NCBI GenBank assembly: GCA_900469615.1
Contig: UBYA01000010.1
Location: 55,595 to 119,594, forward strand
Direction: 5' to 3'
Source: Hyphomicrobiales bacterium
GTDB taxonomy: Bacteria; Pseudomonadota; Alphaproteobacteria; Rhizobiales; Rhizobiaceae
DNA: 64,000 nucleotides
The position numbers were made by a program, and so were the translations under genes. How positions within the stretch are numbered: position 1 is the stretch's first letter; the number at the start of each line of letters is the position of its first letter. A model generated the notes under the pieces. It searched no databases, was not told where the DNA came from, and worked only from the letters and a program-made list of their open reading frames with translations. Positions 8,385 through 17,968 of the stretch are shown in pieces.

Positions 8385-9314
8385 TCAATCGCCGAACACC
8401 GACCAGCCCGTGCGCGCCGCAAGCATTTCCAGCGCCACCGCGCCGAGCTGCGAATTGCCGACCTTGTTGAGGCCCGGCGACCAGACGGCGATCGAGCCGA
8501 TTCCCGGCGCCACGGCCAGAATGCCGCCGCCGACGCCGCTCTTGCCCGGCAGGCCGACATGATAGGCGAAATCGCCAGAGCCGTCGTAGTGGCCGCAGGT
8601 GAGCATCAGCGCATTGATGCGCCGCGCCCGCTTCGGCGAGACGACGGAGTGTCCCGTTATCGGGTTGCTGCCGCGCGCGGCGAGATAAAGCCCCGCCTTG
8701 GCAAGCTGCCGGCAGCTCATCGACAGCGCGCATTGATGGAAATAGACGCCGAGCACATGCTCGACCGGATGGTGGATATTGCCATAGGCGCGCATGAAAT
8801 TAGCGAGCGCGAAATTGCGATAGCCCGTCTGGGTCTCCGAGCGCGCGACCTTGTCGTCGATGCTGATCGTCTCGTCATCGGCAACATAGCGCACGAATCG
8901 CAGCAATTCGCCGATAGCCTCGCGCGGCTCATGTCCCGCCAGCACGACATCGCTGACGGCGATCGCACCCGCATTGATGAAGGGATTGCGCGGTATGCCC
9001 TCCTCCCGCTCCAGCTGGACGATGGAGTTGAAGGCCGTGCCGGACGGCTCGCGGCCCACGCGCTTCCAGAGGCTTTCGCCGACCTTGCCGAGCGCCAGCG
9101 TCAGCATGAAGACCTTGGAAATACTCTGGATGGAAAAGGGAACGGCGGCATCGCCGATGCTATGGAGATCGCCGTCCGCCGTGGCGATGGCCATGCCGAA
9201 CTGCTTCGGATCGACCTTTGCCAGTTCCGGAATGTAGTCCGCAACCTTGCCCTCGCCGATGCGCGGCAAAAGCTCGGCATAAATGCCGTCGAGAATGGCC
9301 TGCAAATCCGTCAT
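8385..9314 (-). CDS. glsA: Glutaminase (309 aa)
   Basis: Serine-dependent glutaminase of the beta-lactamase-like fold that hydrolyses L-glutamine to glutamate and ammonia in the cytosol. The nucleophile motif is [13 protein letters not shown] (S-x-x-K). Other conserved segments are [22 protein letters not shown] and [11 protein letters not shown]. The start at 9314 is supported by GGAG 7 bases upstream and gives the standard length. In rhizobia this enzyme contributes to glutamine cycling and possibly acid tolerance. The rpsD terminator separates it from the upstream ribosomal gene. Confidence 0.94.
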   Translation of the reverse strand: MTDLQAILDGIYAELLPRIGEGKVADYIPELAKVDPKQFGMAIATADGDLHSIGDAAVPFSIQSISKVFMLTLALGKVGESLWKRVGREPSGTAFNSIVQLEREEGIPRNPFINAGAIAVSDVVLAGHEPREAIGELLRFVRYVADDETISIDDKVARSETQTGYRNFALANFMRAYGNIHHPVEHVLGVYFHQCALSMSCRQLAKAGLYLAARGSNPITGHSVVSPKRARRINALMLTCGHYDGSGDFAYHVGLPGKSGVGGGILAVAPGIGSIAVWSPGLNKVGNSQLGAVALEMLAARTGWSVFGD

Positions 9315-9330
9315 GAGGCGCTCCAAAGAC

Positions 9331-9358
9331 AAAAAAGCCGCTCGAACCGAGCGGCTTT
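9331..9358 (-). terminator. Intrinsic terminator of rpsD
   Basis: Stem GCCGCTCG (9337-9344) pairs with CGAGCGGC (9348-9355) around a three-base loop. Read on the minus strand, the hairpin is followed by six T (9336-9331). It lies just after the rpsD stop and before glsA. Confidence 0.9.
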
Positions 9359-9385
9359 TCATTCATCAAGAAAGTTATCCGCTTA

Positions 9386-10003
9386 TTAACGCGAATAGAA
9401 TTCGACGACCAGATGCGGTTCCATGACGACGGCGTAAGGCACGTCGGCAAGCGACGGAACGCGAGCGAAGGTCGCAACCATCTTGTTGTGGTCGACTTCG
9501 ATGTAGTCCGGAACGTCGCGCTCGGCGAGCGAAACCGATTCCAGAACCGTTACGAGCTGCTTGGACTTTTCGCGAACTTCGATAACGTCGCCAGCCTTGC
9601 AGCGGTACGAACCGATGTTGACGCGAACGCCGTTGACCGTGACGTGGCCGTGGTTGACGAACTGACGGGCAGCGAAGACGGTCGGAACGAACTTGGCGCG
9701 GTACACGATCGCGTCGAGGCGCGATTCGAGCAGGCCGATCAGGTTTTCCGAGGTGTCGCCCTTGCGGCGGTTGGCTTCGTCGAAGGTGGCGCGGAACTGC
9801 TTTTCACGCAGGTCGCCGTAGTAGCCCTTCAGCTTCTGCTTGGCGCGCAGCTGCACGCCGAAGTCGGAAAGCTTGCCCTTGCGGCGCTGGCCGTGCTGGC
9901 CCGGGCCATATTCGCGGCGGTTGACCGGGGACTTCGGACGGCCCCAGATGTTTTCGCCCATGCGGCGGTCAATTTTGTACTTGGACGATTCGCGCTTGCT
10001 CAT
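9386..10003 (-). CDS. rpsD: 30S ribosomal protein S4 (205 aa)
   Basis: Primary 16S rRNA-binding protein of the small subunit. The N-terminus [20 protein letters not shown] and the block [18 protein letters not shown] are standard for alphaproteobacterial S4. The S4 RNA-binding domain is at about residues 95-155 ([25 protein letters not shown]). The start is fixed by AAGGAA about 6 bases upstream. It is a stand-alone gene here, as in other Rhizobiales, where rpsD lies outside the alpha operon. It has its own terminator. Confidence 0.98.
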   Translation of the reverse strand: MSKRESSKYKIDRRMGENIWGRPKSPVNRREYGPGQHGQRRKGKLSDFGVQLRAKQKLKGYYGDLREKQFRATFDEANRRKGDTSENLIGLLESRLDAIVYRAKFVPTVFAARQFVNHGHVTVNGVRVNIGSYRCKAGDVIEVREKSKQLVTVLESVSLAERDVPDYIEVDHNKMVATFARVPSLADVPYAVVMEPHLVVEFYSR

Positions 10004-10139
10004 CGCATTTCCTTTCAAAGTGTTGGGCGACCCGTTGCCGGACCGCGAAGGAAACACGCCCTCCTCTGAACTCCGTTTTCGAGCTCTGACAGGCTTCTCA
10101 CGTTAGCGAACGGACGAAGCCACGGGACATGTCAAATGA

Positions 10140-10165
10140 AACACCGGACATTTCTGCCCGGCGTT
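10140..10165 (-). terminator. Possible terminator of the 110-aa/32-aa gene pair
   Basis: Inverted repeat AACACCGG (10140-10147) and CCGGCGTT (10158-10165) with one G-U wobble on the minus strand, followed there by TTCATTT. It is positioned between the small gene pair and rpsD. The T-run is weak. Confidence 0.35.
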
Positions 10166-10227
10166 GGGGCGGTCTCTAAGGGGTCGTCATGAAAATGTCA
10201 ACAGCGGTATCGAAGAGAATCTCGGCT

Positions 10228-10326
10228 TCAAGAAGTATGTTCGCCGCGCCATTCCTCCGGCACCTCTGGCAATAACGGCATAAGCTCAGGCTTTCTCTTT
10301 GCAGTTTCGTCAGCGCCATTGCCCAT
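10228..10326 (-). CDS. Possible 32-aa peptide translationally coupled to the upstream gene
   Basis: The stop of the 110-residue gene overlaps a new ATG as TGATG (ATG at 10326-10324). The frame runs 32 codons (MGNGADETAKRKPELMPLLP, ending EEWRGEHTS) to a TGA at 10230-10228. The overlap is the classic arrangement for translational coupling. The peptide has no recognised domain; it could be a genuine small partner, the truncated remnant of a larger partner, or chance. Confidence rests only on the overlap and on plausible codon use. Confidence 0.35.
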   Translation of the reverse strand: MGNGADETAKRKPELMPLLPEVPEEWRGEHTS

Positions 10327-10658
10327 CACCCGATTTCATCAAGCATGCGGCGCCCCATGGCAAAGGCACGCGCATCGCCACGTTCGATCAAAGCGTTGGC
10401 GATCACCTTCGCCTTCTGCGCTAAATCGGGCAGCCGATCCAAATCTATATTGTCAAGAAGACAAACCCCGTAGCGACCAACCGCCTCTTCTATATCTTCT
10501 TGAAGACGTTCTTTTCGCTGACGATATTCGGCTCGCATTTCCGCCGCTTGCGAGAGGATGTCATCGCGGCGGGCCGCCGGGACCAGAACTTCCACCCTCA
10601 CGAGGTCGGAAGCTCCGCCGGTCTTTCTGTATCGCTGGATTCTATCACGCACCGCCAT
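10326..10658 (-). CDS. Hypothetical charged helical protein, antitoxin-like (110 aa)
   Basis: Starts at 10658 with AGGAGAT 7 bases upstream (MAVRDRIQRYRKTGGASDLV). The N-terminal 30 residues combine a basic helix with VRVEVLVPAARRDDIL, a pattern reminiscent of ribbon-helix-helix type small DNA-binding proteins. A charged coiled helix follows (AEMRAEYRQRKERLQEDIEE), then a C-terminal DNIDLDRL and ALIERGDARAFAMGRRMLDE. I do not recognise a named family. The gene lies 59 bases after the HerA-like ATPase on the same strand and overlaps a 32-codon frame at its stop. An antitoxin or small regulator is one possibility; it is inference only. Confidence 0.65.
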   Translation of the reverse strand: MAVRDRIQRYRKTGGASDLVRVEVLVPAARRDDILSQAAEMRAEYRQRKERLQEDIEEAVGRYGVCLLDNIDLDRLPDLAQKAKVIANALIERGDARAFAMGRRMLDEIG

Positions 10659-10717
10659 GAAGCCATCTCCTATGGAGACAATATAGGCGTATCCGGGATA
10701 CGGGATCAACTGCGCAG

Positions 10718-12235
10718 CTATTCCGCCGCCGCCTGCTCGCCGCCGTCCAGATCGGGGGCATTGGCGTCGCCTGGTGCTGTCTGAGAACCCATATCCGGGA
10801 AGGCAACGATGCGCTTGCCGGAAAAATCCGTATGAACGACGACGCTGCCCTGTTCCTCGAAATAGCTGAGAAGGCGCCGGGCGCGTCTGGCCGAATGGGT
10901 GCCGTAGGCGCGGGCAATGCGGGCATCGGACGGGCACGGCTCGCCGCTGATGGCCGCCTTCGCCAGCATCAGGAAGACGCCTTGGAGGTCTTCGGTAACG
11001 CTGGAGGAAAGCGAGAGCGCCGTTGCCCACTGGTCCGTCGCCATGACCTCCTCGTCGGCACCGGAACGGGCAATCGCGACGCGACGGCGAAATTCGGACA
11101 GGCTCATGGGCGCACCCGGAACACGGCGCATGCGCAGCCGCACGAGAAACTCCTGATAGAGCACAGAATCCGTCCGGAAACCGGAAGCCGGATCGTCGAG
11201 AATTTCGGAGAGCACGGCATTCACCCTTGCCTCGCGATCCTCGCTCGACAGTTCCGGCTGACTGGCCTTAGGCTCCGCGGGCGCTGGGCTTGCTGCCGGC
11301 ACAGAACGGGAAAGCTCGGCCAGAATATCGGTCGTCGGGCGCGGCGCCGGCGTCGTGCGACGAACAACGGGCCGCGTGAATTCCTCGGGGTCCGGCGTGA
11401 AGATCAGATCTTCCACGTCCTGCGGCGCATCCGGCAGCGGCATCAGCTTCGGGCTGGAGGAACGCGCCGAGGTCTCCACCGCGCCGATGGTGATCGGCAG
11501 CGGCCGGCGCGAGAGCGCCGGACCGAGCGCGACGAAATTACCGCGCTTCAGGTCGCGGAACATTTCCGCCTGCCTGCGGTCCATACCGAGAAGATCGGCG
11601 GCGCGGGCCATGTCGATATCGAGGAAAGTGCGGCCCATCAGGAAGTTGGAGGCCTCCGCCGCAACGTTCTTGGCGAGCTTCGCCAGGCGCTGCGTGGCGA
11701 TGACGCCGGCAAGGCCGCGCTTTCGGCCGCGGCACATCAGATTGGTCATGGCGCCGAGCGACATCTTGCGCGCGTCTTCCGAGACGTCGCCGCCGACCGA
11801 AGGCGCGAACATCTGCGCCTCGTCGACCACGACCAGCACCGGATACCAGAATTCGCGATCGGCATCGAACATGCCGTTCAAAAAGGCGGCGGCAGCGCGC
11901 ATCTGCTGCTCGATATCGAGCCCTTCCAGCGTCAGCACGCAGGAGACGCGATGCTGGCGGATACGGTTGGCGATGCCGGCAAGCTCGGCCTCGGTGCGCT
12001 CGCCATCGACGACGACGTGCCCGAACTTGTCGGCCAGCGTGACGAAATCGCCTTCGGGATCGATGATGACCTGCTGCACCCACTGCGCAGACTGCTCCAG
12101 CAGCCGCCGCAGGAGATGCGATTTGCCAGAGCCGGAATTGCCCTGCACCAGGAGACGCGTGGCCAGCAGCTCCTCGATATCGAGCTGGGCGCTGGTCCCG
12201 CCGGACGCCGTTCCCATGTCGATGCCGACCTGCAA
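10718..12235 (-). CDS. HerA-like ATP-binding protein with DUF87 fold (505 aa)
   Basis: FtsK/HerA-superfamily ATPase. Walker A GNSGSGKS is at about residues 32-39. Walker B VLVVVDEAQMFAP is near 143, followed by the arginine-finger region CRGRKRGLAGVIATQRLAKL. After residue about 260 comes a Pro/Ser-rich linker. A helical C-terminal part of about 160 residues includes EFLVRLRMRRVPGAPMSLSEF and a winged-helix-like RIARAYGTHSARRARRLLSYFEEQG. HerA proteins translocate DNA, usually with a NurA nuclease, but no nurA is visible here. The start is taken as TTG at 12235 because AGGGGAAG sits just upstream; an earlier in-frame TTG at 12310 lacks a site. Confidence 0.82.
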   Translation of the reverse strand: MQVGIDMGTASGGTSAQLDIEELLATRLLVQGNSGSGKSHLLRRLLEQSAQWVQQVIIDPEGDFVTLADKFGHVVVDGERTEAELAGIANRIRQHRVSCVLTLEGLDIEQQMRAAAAFLNGMFDADREFWYPVLVVVDEAQMFAPSVGGDVSEDARKMSLGAMTNLMCRGRKRGLAGVIATQRLAKLAKNVAAEASNFLMGRTFLDIDMARAADLLGMDRRQAEMFRDLKRGNFVALGPALSRRPLPITIGAVETSARSSSPKLMPLPDAPQDVEDLIFTPDPEEFTRPVVRRTTPAPRPTTDILAELSRSVPAASPAPAEPKASQPELSSEDREARVNAVLSEILDDPASGFRTDSVLYQEFLVRLRMRRVPGAPMSLSEFRRRVAIARSGADEEVMATDQWATALSLSSSVTEDLQGVFLMLAKAAISGEPCPSDARIARAYGTHSARRARRLLSYFEEQGSVVVHTDFSGKRIVAFPDMGSQTAPGDANAPDLDGGEQAAAE

Positions 12236-12365
12236 TGCACTTCCCCTATGAGCAAGAATCAAACGTGGATACGCCCCATCTTTCTGAAAGGACGCGCCTC
12301 CGTCTAGCAAAGATTTCCAAGCTTCGCGCCCGTGGATTGAAAAAACCCACAGGCGATTGCAGATG

Positions 12366-13511
12366 TCAGCGGAACCGCAGATTGGCCCGCGAAAGCTGGC
12401 TGACCGACGTGCAGCCCATCAGCTTCATGTCGCGCTCGACTTCGGTGCGCAGATGCCTCAGCGCCCGCTCCACGCCCGCCTGACCGGCAGCGGCGAGCGG
12501 ATAGAGATAGAAGCGGCCGAGACCGACGGCCTTGGCGCCGAGCGACAGCGCCTTCAGCACATGCGTGCCGCGCTGGACGCCGCCATCCATCATCACATCG
12601 ATGCGGTGGCCGACGGCATCGACGATCTCCGCCAGCTGGTCGAATGCGGAACGCGAGCCGTCCAGCTGCCGGCCGCCATGGTTCGAAAGCACGATGCCGG
12701 TGCATCCGATATCGACAGCGCGCTTGGCATCCTCGACGGACATGATGCCCTTGAGGCAAAACTGCCCGTCCCAATGCTTCACCATCTCGGCGACGTCGTT
12801 CCAGTTCATCGACGGATCGAGCATCTCTGTGAAATACTTGCCGATCGACATGGCGCCGCCGCTCATGTCCACATGCTCGTCGAGTTGCGGCAGGCGGAAT
12901 TTCTCGTGCGTCACATAGTTCAGCGCCCAGGCCGGCTTGATGGCGAACTGGGTGACGCCCGCGAGATTGAGCTTGAACGGAATGGAAAATCCGGTGCGAA
13001 GATCACGCTCGCGATTGCCGCCGGTGATGCTGTCGACCGTCAGCATCATCACGTTGACGCCGGCTTCCTTCGCCCGCTCCATCATCGCCCGGTTCAGCCC
13101 GCGATCCTTATGGAAATAGAACTGATAGACCTGCGGCCCCTCGTGCTTCTTGCGAATTTCCTCAAGGCTGACGGTGCCGAGCGAGGAGACGCCGAACATC
13201 GTGCCGAGTGAGGCCGCTGCGGCGGCAACCGCGTTCTCGCCCTGATGATGGAATAGCCGCTGCAGAGCCGTCGGCGAGCAATAGAAGGGCGTTGCGAGCT
13301 TTTGTCCCATGACGGTGACAGACATGTCGATCTCGCTGACCCCGCGCAGGACGTTGGGAACGAGATCGCAGCTTTCGAAGCTCGACGTGTTTCGCCGTAG
13401 CGTCACCTCATCGTCGGCTGCGCCGTCGATATAGTTGAAGATCGGACCGGGAAGACGCTTTTTCGCAAGCAGGCGAAAATCATGAAAGTTATGGCACTCA
13501 CGCAGACGCAT
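12366..13511 (-). CDS. FMN-dependent alpha-hydroxy-acid oxidizing protein, L-lactate dehydrogenase-like (381 aa)
   Basis: TIM-barrel FMN enzyme of the glycolate oxidase / LldD family that oxidises L-2-hydroxy acids such as L-lactate. Signatures include FNYIDGAADDEVTLRRN near the N-terminus, the FMN/substrate segment YFHKDRGLN, and the active-site block GIVLSNHGGRQLDGS with catalytic His and Arg. DGGVQRGTHVLKALSLGAKAVGLGR completes the phosphate-binding end. The start at 13511 gives the usual length; an ATG seven codons upstream is possible. A single gene, flanked by HerA-like ATPase and GNAT genes without obvious coupling. Confidence 0.9.
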   Translation of the reverse strand: MRLRECHNFHDFRLLAKKRLPGPIFNYIDGAADDEVTLRRNTSSFESCDLVPNVLRGVSEIDMSVTVMGQKLATPFYCSPTALQRLFHHQGENAVAAAAASLGTMFGVSSLGTVSLEEIRKKHEGPQVYQFYFHKDRGLNRAMMERAKEAGVNVMMLTVDSITGGNRERDLRTGFSIPFKLNLAGVTQFAIKPAWALNYVTHEKFRLPQLDEHVDMSGGAMSIGKYFTEMLDPSMNWNDVAEMVKHWDGQFCLKGIMSVEDAKRAVDIGCTGIVLSNHGGRQLDGSRSAFDQLAEIVDAVGHRIDVMMDGGVQRGTHVLKALSLGAKAVGLGRFYLYPLAAAGQAGVERALRHLRTEVERDMKLMGCTSVSQLSRANLRFR

Positions 13512-13599
13512 GGCTTGCCCCGACAACAACATAGCAATCGTTCTCAAAAGACATCAACTATCGAGCTCCCAATATCCCGCCGCTCGGTCAGACCGCGCA

Positions 13600-14064
13600 T
13601 CACATCCGGTGCAGGCGTGCTTCCCATTTGTAAAGCACATCCGGCTCCTTCTCCTCATTGCCTGCCCCGTCCGACTCGTCAACCACGAAGAAGCCATGCT
13701 TCTCGTAAAAGCGGCGCGCCGGCACGTTTCTCTTGAATGTCCAGAGCGACAGAACCGGATAGGCCGATTTGGCGACATCGAGCAGGCGGGTGCCGATACC
13801 ACGCCGCTGCGCCTCGGGCAAAACGTAGAGCTGATCGATCCAATCTTCGAGAAAGGCTATGACGCCGACAAGGCGGCCGCCCTCTTCCGCGCCCCAGACC
13901 TGGCAATCCTTATAGACGGCAGCGCTCCAGAAGCCGACATCTTCTTCCGGCGTATGAAGCCCGGCAAGCGTCGGCAGCCGCTCGTTGAAGGAAGCGCGAT
14001 GGACGACCGCAGCCGCCGGCATGTCCGCGAGATCGAGTTTACGCAATGAAATCTTGTCAGTCAT
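13600..14064 (-). CDS. GNAT family N-acetyltransferase (154 aa)
   Basis: Single GNAT domain. The acetyl-CoA pyrophosphate loop is QRRGIGTRLL, preceded by beta strand IDQLYVLPEA, and the C-terminal motif B is NVPARRFYEKHGFFVV. The acceptor substrate cannot be predicted. The gene starts three bases after murI on the same strand and ends the likely trmJ-murI-GNAT transcription unit, which suggests co-expression with cell-wall and RNA-modification genes rather than a defined pathway. Confidence 0.88.
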   Translation of the reverse strand: MTDKISLRKLDLADMPAAAVVHRASFNERLPTLAGLHTPEEDVGFWSAAVYKDCQVWGAEEGGRLVGVIAFLEDWIDQLYVLPEAQRRGIGTRLLDVAKSAYPVLSLWTFKRNVPARRFYEKHGFFVVDESDGAGNEEKEPDVLYKWEARLHRM

Positions 14065-14067
14065 TCA

Positions 14068-14868
14068 TCAAGCCTTGAGTCCAAAACCCTGCATCAGCCG
14101 CCGGGTGGGAAAATCCGGCGCGCCGGAGGTGAACACTGCAAAATCGAAATTATCGGGATGAACGGCATCGGCCACCTGCGGCACCAGGCTGCGCGCCCGT
14201 CTTGCGATCGCCTCGGCCGGATCGAGCCAATCGACCGGCCATGGCGCGAGCCTGCGAAAAATATTGGCCATGAAGGGATAATGCGTGCAGGCAAGCACGA
14301 CGATATCGGTCTTGCGGCCATCCAACTCGACGAAGCACTGATCGATCTCCGTCATGACAGCCTCGTCCGCGATCGCATCGCCGCGGATATAGGCCTCCGC
14401 CAGCCGCGCCAGATTTTCCGATCCCACCAGCCGAACATGACATTGCGTGGCGAAGGACTGAATTAAATCACGCGTATAGGCGCGCTTGACGGTGCCCGGA
14501 GTCGCCAGCACGGAGACCAGGCCGGAGCGCGTTCGCTCCGCCGCCGGCTTGATCGCCGGCACAGTCCCCACAAACGTCATCTGCGGAAAAGCGGCACGCA
14601 GGTCGGCGCCGACAAGCGTGAAGGCCGTGTTGCAGGCGATGATGCAGACTTCCGGATCGTATTGTGCCAGCAGCTTGACGAAGATGTCGACGATGCGTTC
14701 CTTCAGCGCTTGTTCTTCCCAGCCGCCATAGGGAAAGCCGGCATCGTCGGCAATATAGATGAAACCGCGCTCCGGCATCAGCACCCGCGCTTCGCGCAGC
14801 ACGGTCAGGCCACCGATCCCGGAATCGAACACGAGGACCGGTTTCAGCTCATTCGCCGTTGCTGTCAT
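14068..14868 (-). CDS. murI: Glutamate racemase (266 aa)
   Basis: Cofactor-independent racemase that makes D-glutamate for peptidoglycan. The N-terminal motif [12 protein letters not shown] is at residues 13-24. The two catalytic cysteines are in IIACNTAFT and VLACTHYPF. Also visible are [13 protein letters not shown] and [10 protein letters not shown]. Length is typical. The start overlaps the end of trmJ by 20 bases, so translation is probably coupled. Confidence 0.95.
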   Translation of the reverse strand: MTATANELKPVLVFDSGIGGLTVLREARVLMPERGFIYIADDAGFPYGGWEEQALKERIVDIFVKLLAQYDPEVCIIACNTAFTLVGADLRAAFPQMTFVGTVPAIKPAAERTRSGLVSVLATPGTVKRAYTRDLIQSFATQCHVRLVGSENLARLAEAYIRGDAIADEAVMTEIDQCFVELDGRKTDIVVLACTHYPFMANIFRRLAPWPVDWLDPAEAIARRARSLVPQVADAVHPDNFDFAVFTSGAPDFPTRRLMQGFGLKA

Positions 14869-15691
14869 CGCTCGTGGTTTCCTTGGGAGCTTTGGAGGGC
14901 CTGGGATGCGAGCCGCTGCCGCGGGGCGATTTTCGCGTGAAGCGGTCGAGAGACGAAATCACCCCGCGCAAGACGCTGATTTCCTGTTCGGTGAACGCGC
15001 GGCGCGAGAGGACAGCCCGGAGATTGTCGACCATTTTCGGCTTTTTCCCGGCTGGATGGAAATAATTGCGGGCATCCAGCGCCTCCTCCAACTGGTCGAA
15101 CAGGCCGAAAAGCTGTTCCTTCGTAGAGGGCCGCTGCTCGATCGCCTGGAACGGCACGGCACCCAGATCCTCCATACCCGATTTCATCCATTCATAGGAC
15201 ATCAGCAGAACGGCCTGGGCGATGTTCAAGGAGGCGAAAGCCGGATTGACGGGAAAGGTGACGATCTCGTCGGCCAGCGCCACCTCCTCGTTGGTCAAGC
15301 CCCAGCGCTCGCGCCCGAAAAGAATGCCGCTACCCTCGCCCGCCTTGAACCGGGCGCGAAGCGTCTCGGCCGCGACGACCGGAGAACGCACCGGCTTGTA
15401 GCCGTCACGCTCGCGCGCCGTCGTCGCATAGACGAAATTGAGATCGGCTATCGCCTGTTCCAGCGTCTCGTAGACCTTCGTCGCCTCGATGATGTGATCC
15501 GCCTTCGAAGCGGTCGCCTGCGCCCTTTCGTTCGGCCAGCCGTCACGCGGATTGACCAGACGCAGCTCGACAAGCCCGAAATTTGCCATGGCGCGCGCCA
15601 CCATGCCGATATTCTCGCCCATCTGCGGCTCGACCAGAATGATGGCCGGCCCCTCGGCCAGAAGTGGACGTTCGCTGTTGGTGCCTGCCAT
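14849..15691 (-). CDS. trmJ: tRNA/rRNA 2'-O-methyltransferase, TrmJ-like SPOUT family (280 aa)
   Basis: SpoU/SPOUT methyltransferase that probably methylates the ribose of tRNA position 32. The N-terminal segment [20 protein letters not shown] and the knot-forming segments [15 protein letters not shown] and [17 protein letters not shown] are characteristic. A C-terminal extension ([13 protein letters not shown]) ends in a basic tail rich in Ser/Pro/Lys. The start at 15691 is supported by GGAGAT upstream. It is the first gene of the trmJ-murI-GNAT run. The family is sure; the exact target is inferred from TrmJ-like architecture. Confidence 0.88.
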   Translation of the reverse strand: MAGTNSERPLLAEGPAIILVEPQMGENIGMVARAMANFGLVELRLVNPRDGWPNERAQATASKADHIIEATKVYETLEQAIADLNFVYATTARERDGYKPVRSPVVAAETLRARFKAGEGSGILFGRERWGLTNEEVALADEIVTFPVNPAFASLNIAQAVLLMSYEWMKSGMEDLGAVPFQAIEQRPSTKEQLFGLFDQLEEALDARNYFHPAGKKPKMVDNLRAVLSRRAFTEQEISVLRGVISSLDRFTRKSPRGSGSHPRPSKAPKETTSDDSNGE

Positions 15692-15806
15692 GATGCCCTG
15701 ATCTCCGTGCGCGAACCCACTCGCGCCAATTACGGGTCGCAATAGCGAGACACCGGCCGATCGGCAAGGTTTTTACGCAGGAACCGCAGAACGAGCCGCA
15801 TCCGAT

Positions 15807-16412
15807 TTACTGCGGATTGGCCGGCTTCTGCTGATCCGACGGCTGCTGGGTCTGGTCAGCCGGTTGCTGCTGCTGCTGTTTGACGAGATCCTGCATCACG
15901 CTCTTCAGCGAGCTTGGATTGCCGTTGTCGTCATTCGTGACGATATCGTCGACGACGGGCCTTCCATCCTCCTCGATGACCTCGAAGCGCACGGTCGTCA
16001 CCTTCTGGTAATCGGCATCGGAGCCCATGCAGGTGGACTTCTTGAAGGTTGCCAGCACCTCGGTCACATTATCCTTGGGCGGCTGGGCGGCAATCTTCAC
16101 ATCCTCCAGCGGACAGGCGTCCTGCGCGTTGACGATGACATCATAGTCGAATGGCGAGATGCCATCCTCGTCGGCTGCGGGAAATTGCGCTGCAGCCTCG
16201 TATTTCGCCGCGAAATCCTTGCTGTAGATATCCTTGAGCTTGCTCTCGTCGAAAATATCCTGCCAGTCGCTGTCGCCGCCCGCCCAGTTGGAAACGGTCG
16301 CATCCATGATGGCCTTGACCGGCGTCGTCACATCGGCCGCCAACGCCACCTGCGCGCCGAACGGGAACTGAAAGAGCGTGAAGGCAAGTGCGGCTGCGGC
16401 GTATTTCTGCAT
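15807..16412 (-). CDS. Secreted hypothetical protein with Gln/Pro-rich tail (201 aa)
   Basis: Begins with a Sec signal peptide (MQKYAAAALAFTLFQFPFGA, predicted cleavage after QVALA at about residue 25). The mature part starts DVTTPVKAIMDAT and resembles small periplasmic proteins with a SnoaL/NTF2-like pattern: an initial helix, then VRFEVIEEDGRPVVDDIV. Two cysteines (ACPLED, STCMGS) could form a disulfide. The last 25 residues are a low-complexity tail with a run of five Gln and repeated Gln-Pro. No function can be assigned. It stands alone, divergent from icd. Confidence 0.75.
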   Translation of the reverse strand: MQKYAAAALAFTLFQFPFGAQVALAADVTTPVKAIMDATVSNWAGGDSDWQDIFDESKLKDIYSKDFAAKYEAAAQFPAADEDGISPFDYDVIVNAQDACPLEDVKIAAQPPKDNVTEVLATFKKSTCMGSDADYQKVTTVRFEVIEEDGRPVVDDIVTNDDNGNPSSLKSVMQDLVKQQQQQPADQTQQPSDQQKPANPQ

Positions 16413-16634
16413 GACGTGATTCCGTGGCTACAGGCAAAACTTGCGCGACATTAGTCCCATCGATGGCTTTGGCAATGGCCCGATCGCAAAAAGCGGCCGA
16501 TGTCACGAATGATCAAAAACGCGATGCCGGAGGCTCTATCGGCTTTGCGTTCGGGGCTTGCGGTGTTATAGCGCTCGGGACTTCACATTCACCACAGGAC
16601 CATCCGGTCCCATCAGCTTAAACGAGGCAGAAGT

Positions 16635-17849
16635 ATGAAGAAGATCAAGGTCGCTAACCCCGTTGCCGATCTCGATGGCGACGAAATGACTCGCATCATC
16701 TGGCAGTTTATCAAAGACAAACTGATCTACCCCTACCTCGATATCGATATCGACTATTACGACCTTTCTGTCGAAAACCGCGACGCGACCAACGACCAGG
16801 TCACCATCGATGCCGCCAACGCCATCAAGAAGCACGGCGTCGGCATCAAGTGCGCGACGATCACGCCGGACGAAGACCGCGTCAAGGAATTCAACCTCAA
16901 GCAGATGTGGAAGAGCCCGAACGGCACGATCCGCAACATCCTCGGCGGCGTCATCTTCCGCGAGCCGATCATCTGCAAGAACGTGCCGCGCCTGGTTCCG
17001 GGCTGGACCAAGCCGATCGTCGTCGGTCGCCACGCTTTCGGCGACCAGTATCGCGCCACCGACTTCAAATTCCCCGGCAAGGGCAAGCTGACCATCAAGT
17101 TCGTCGGCGAAGACGGCCAGGTCATCGAAAAGGAAGTCTTCAACGCTCCGGGCGCCGGCGTTGCCATGGCCATGTACAACCTCGACGAGTCGATCCGCGA
17201 ATTCGCTCGCGCTTCGATGATGTACGGCCTGATGCGCAAGTGGCCGGTCTACCTGTCGACGAAGAACACCATCCTCAAGGCCTATGACGGCCGCTTCAAG
17301 GACATCTTCGAAGAAGTCTACCAGAACGAGTTCAAGGCTCAGTTCGACGAAGCCGGCATCACCTACGAACACCGCCTGATCGACGACATGGTCGCCTCCG
17401 CCCTGAAGTGGTCCGGCGGCTACGTCTGGGCCTGCAAGAACTACGACGGCGACGTCCAGTCCGACACGGTTGCCCAGGGCTTCGGCTCGCTCGGCCTGAT
17501 GACCTCGGTTCTCCTGACGCCGGACGGCAAGACGGTCGAAGCCGAAGCCGCGCACGGCACGGTTACCCGCCACTACCGCCAGCACCAGAAGGGTCAGGAA
17601 ACCTCGACGAACTCGATCGCCTCGATCTTCGCCTGGACCCGCGGCCTCGCTCACCGCGCCAAGCTCGACGACAATGCCGAACTCGCGAAGTTCGCCTCGA
17701 CGCTCGAAAAGGTCTGCGTCGATACCGTCGAAGCCGGCTTCATGACCAAGGATCTGGCGCTGCTCATCGGCCCCGATCAGCCGTGGCTCTCGACCACCGC
17801 CTTCCTCGACAAGATCGACGAGAACCTCAAGAAGGCCATGGCCGCCTGA
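16635..17849 (+). CDS. icd: NADP-dependent isocitrate dehydrogenase (404 aa)
   Basis: TCA-cycle enzyme converting isocitrate to 2-oxoglutarate with NADPH formation. The sequence is of the eukaryote-like homodimeric class: [20 protein letters not shown] at the N-terminus, [17 protein letters not shown] for substrate binding (phospho-Ser equivalent region), and [20 protein letters not shown] plus [12 protein letters not shown] for metal and NADP binding. Length is exactly typical. RBS GAGGCAG precedes ATG at 16635. A strong hairpin terminator follows the gene at 17874. Confidence 0.97.
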   Translation: MKKIKVANPVADLDGDEMTRIIWQFIKDKLIYPYLDIDIDYYDLSVENRDATNDQVTIDAANAIKKHGVGIKCATITPDEDRVKEFNLKQMWKSPNGTIRNILGGVIFREPIICKNVPRLVPGWTKPIVVGRHAFGDQYRATDFKFPGKGKLTIKFVGEDGQVIEKEVFNAPGAGVAMAMYNLDESIREFARASMMYGLMRKWPVYLSTKNTILKAYDGRFKDIFEEVYQNEFKAQFDEAGITYEHRLIDDMVASALKWSGGYVWACKNYDGDVQSDTVAQGFGSLGLMTSVLLTPDGKTVEAEAAHGTVTRHYRQHQKGQETSTNSIASIFAWTRGLAHRAKLDDNAELAKFASTLEKVCVDTVEAGFMTKDLALLIGPDQPWLSTTAFLDKIDENLKKAMAA

Positions 17850-17873
17850 GCCTTGTCGACATGGAGAGATACG

Positions 17874-17904
17874 AAAATCCGGCCTTAGCGCCGGGTTTTC
17901 TTTT
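17874..17904 (+). terminator. Intrinsic terminator of icd
   Basis: Stem AAAATCCGGC (17874-17883) pairs with GCCGGGTTTT (17890-17899) around a six-base loop and is followed by CTTTT. It lies 24 bases after the icd stop. Confidence 0.85.
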
Positions 17905-17968
17905 GCCCGGAATCTTGCCGAGGCGACAAACGAATGGCGACAATGCGCGCAACAAAAGGGAGAGAGAA

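Noticed and set aside
17408..17968. Open frame joining the 3' part of icd (other frame) to the glutathione S-transferase
   Set aside because: It crosses the icd terminator and has GST features only after the ATG at 17969.
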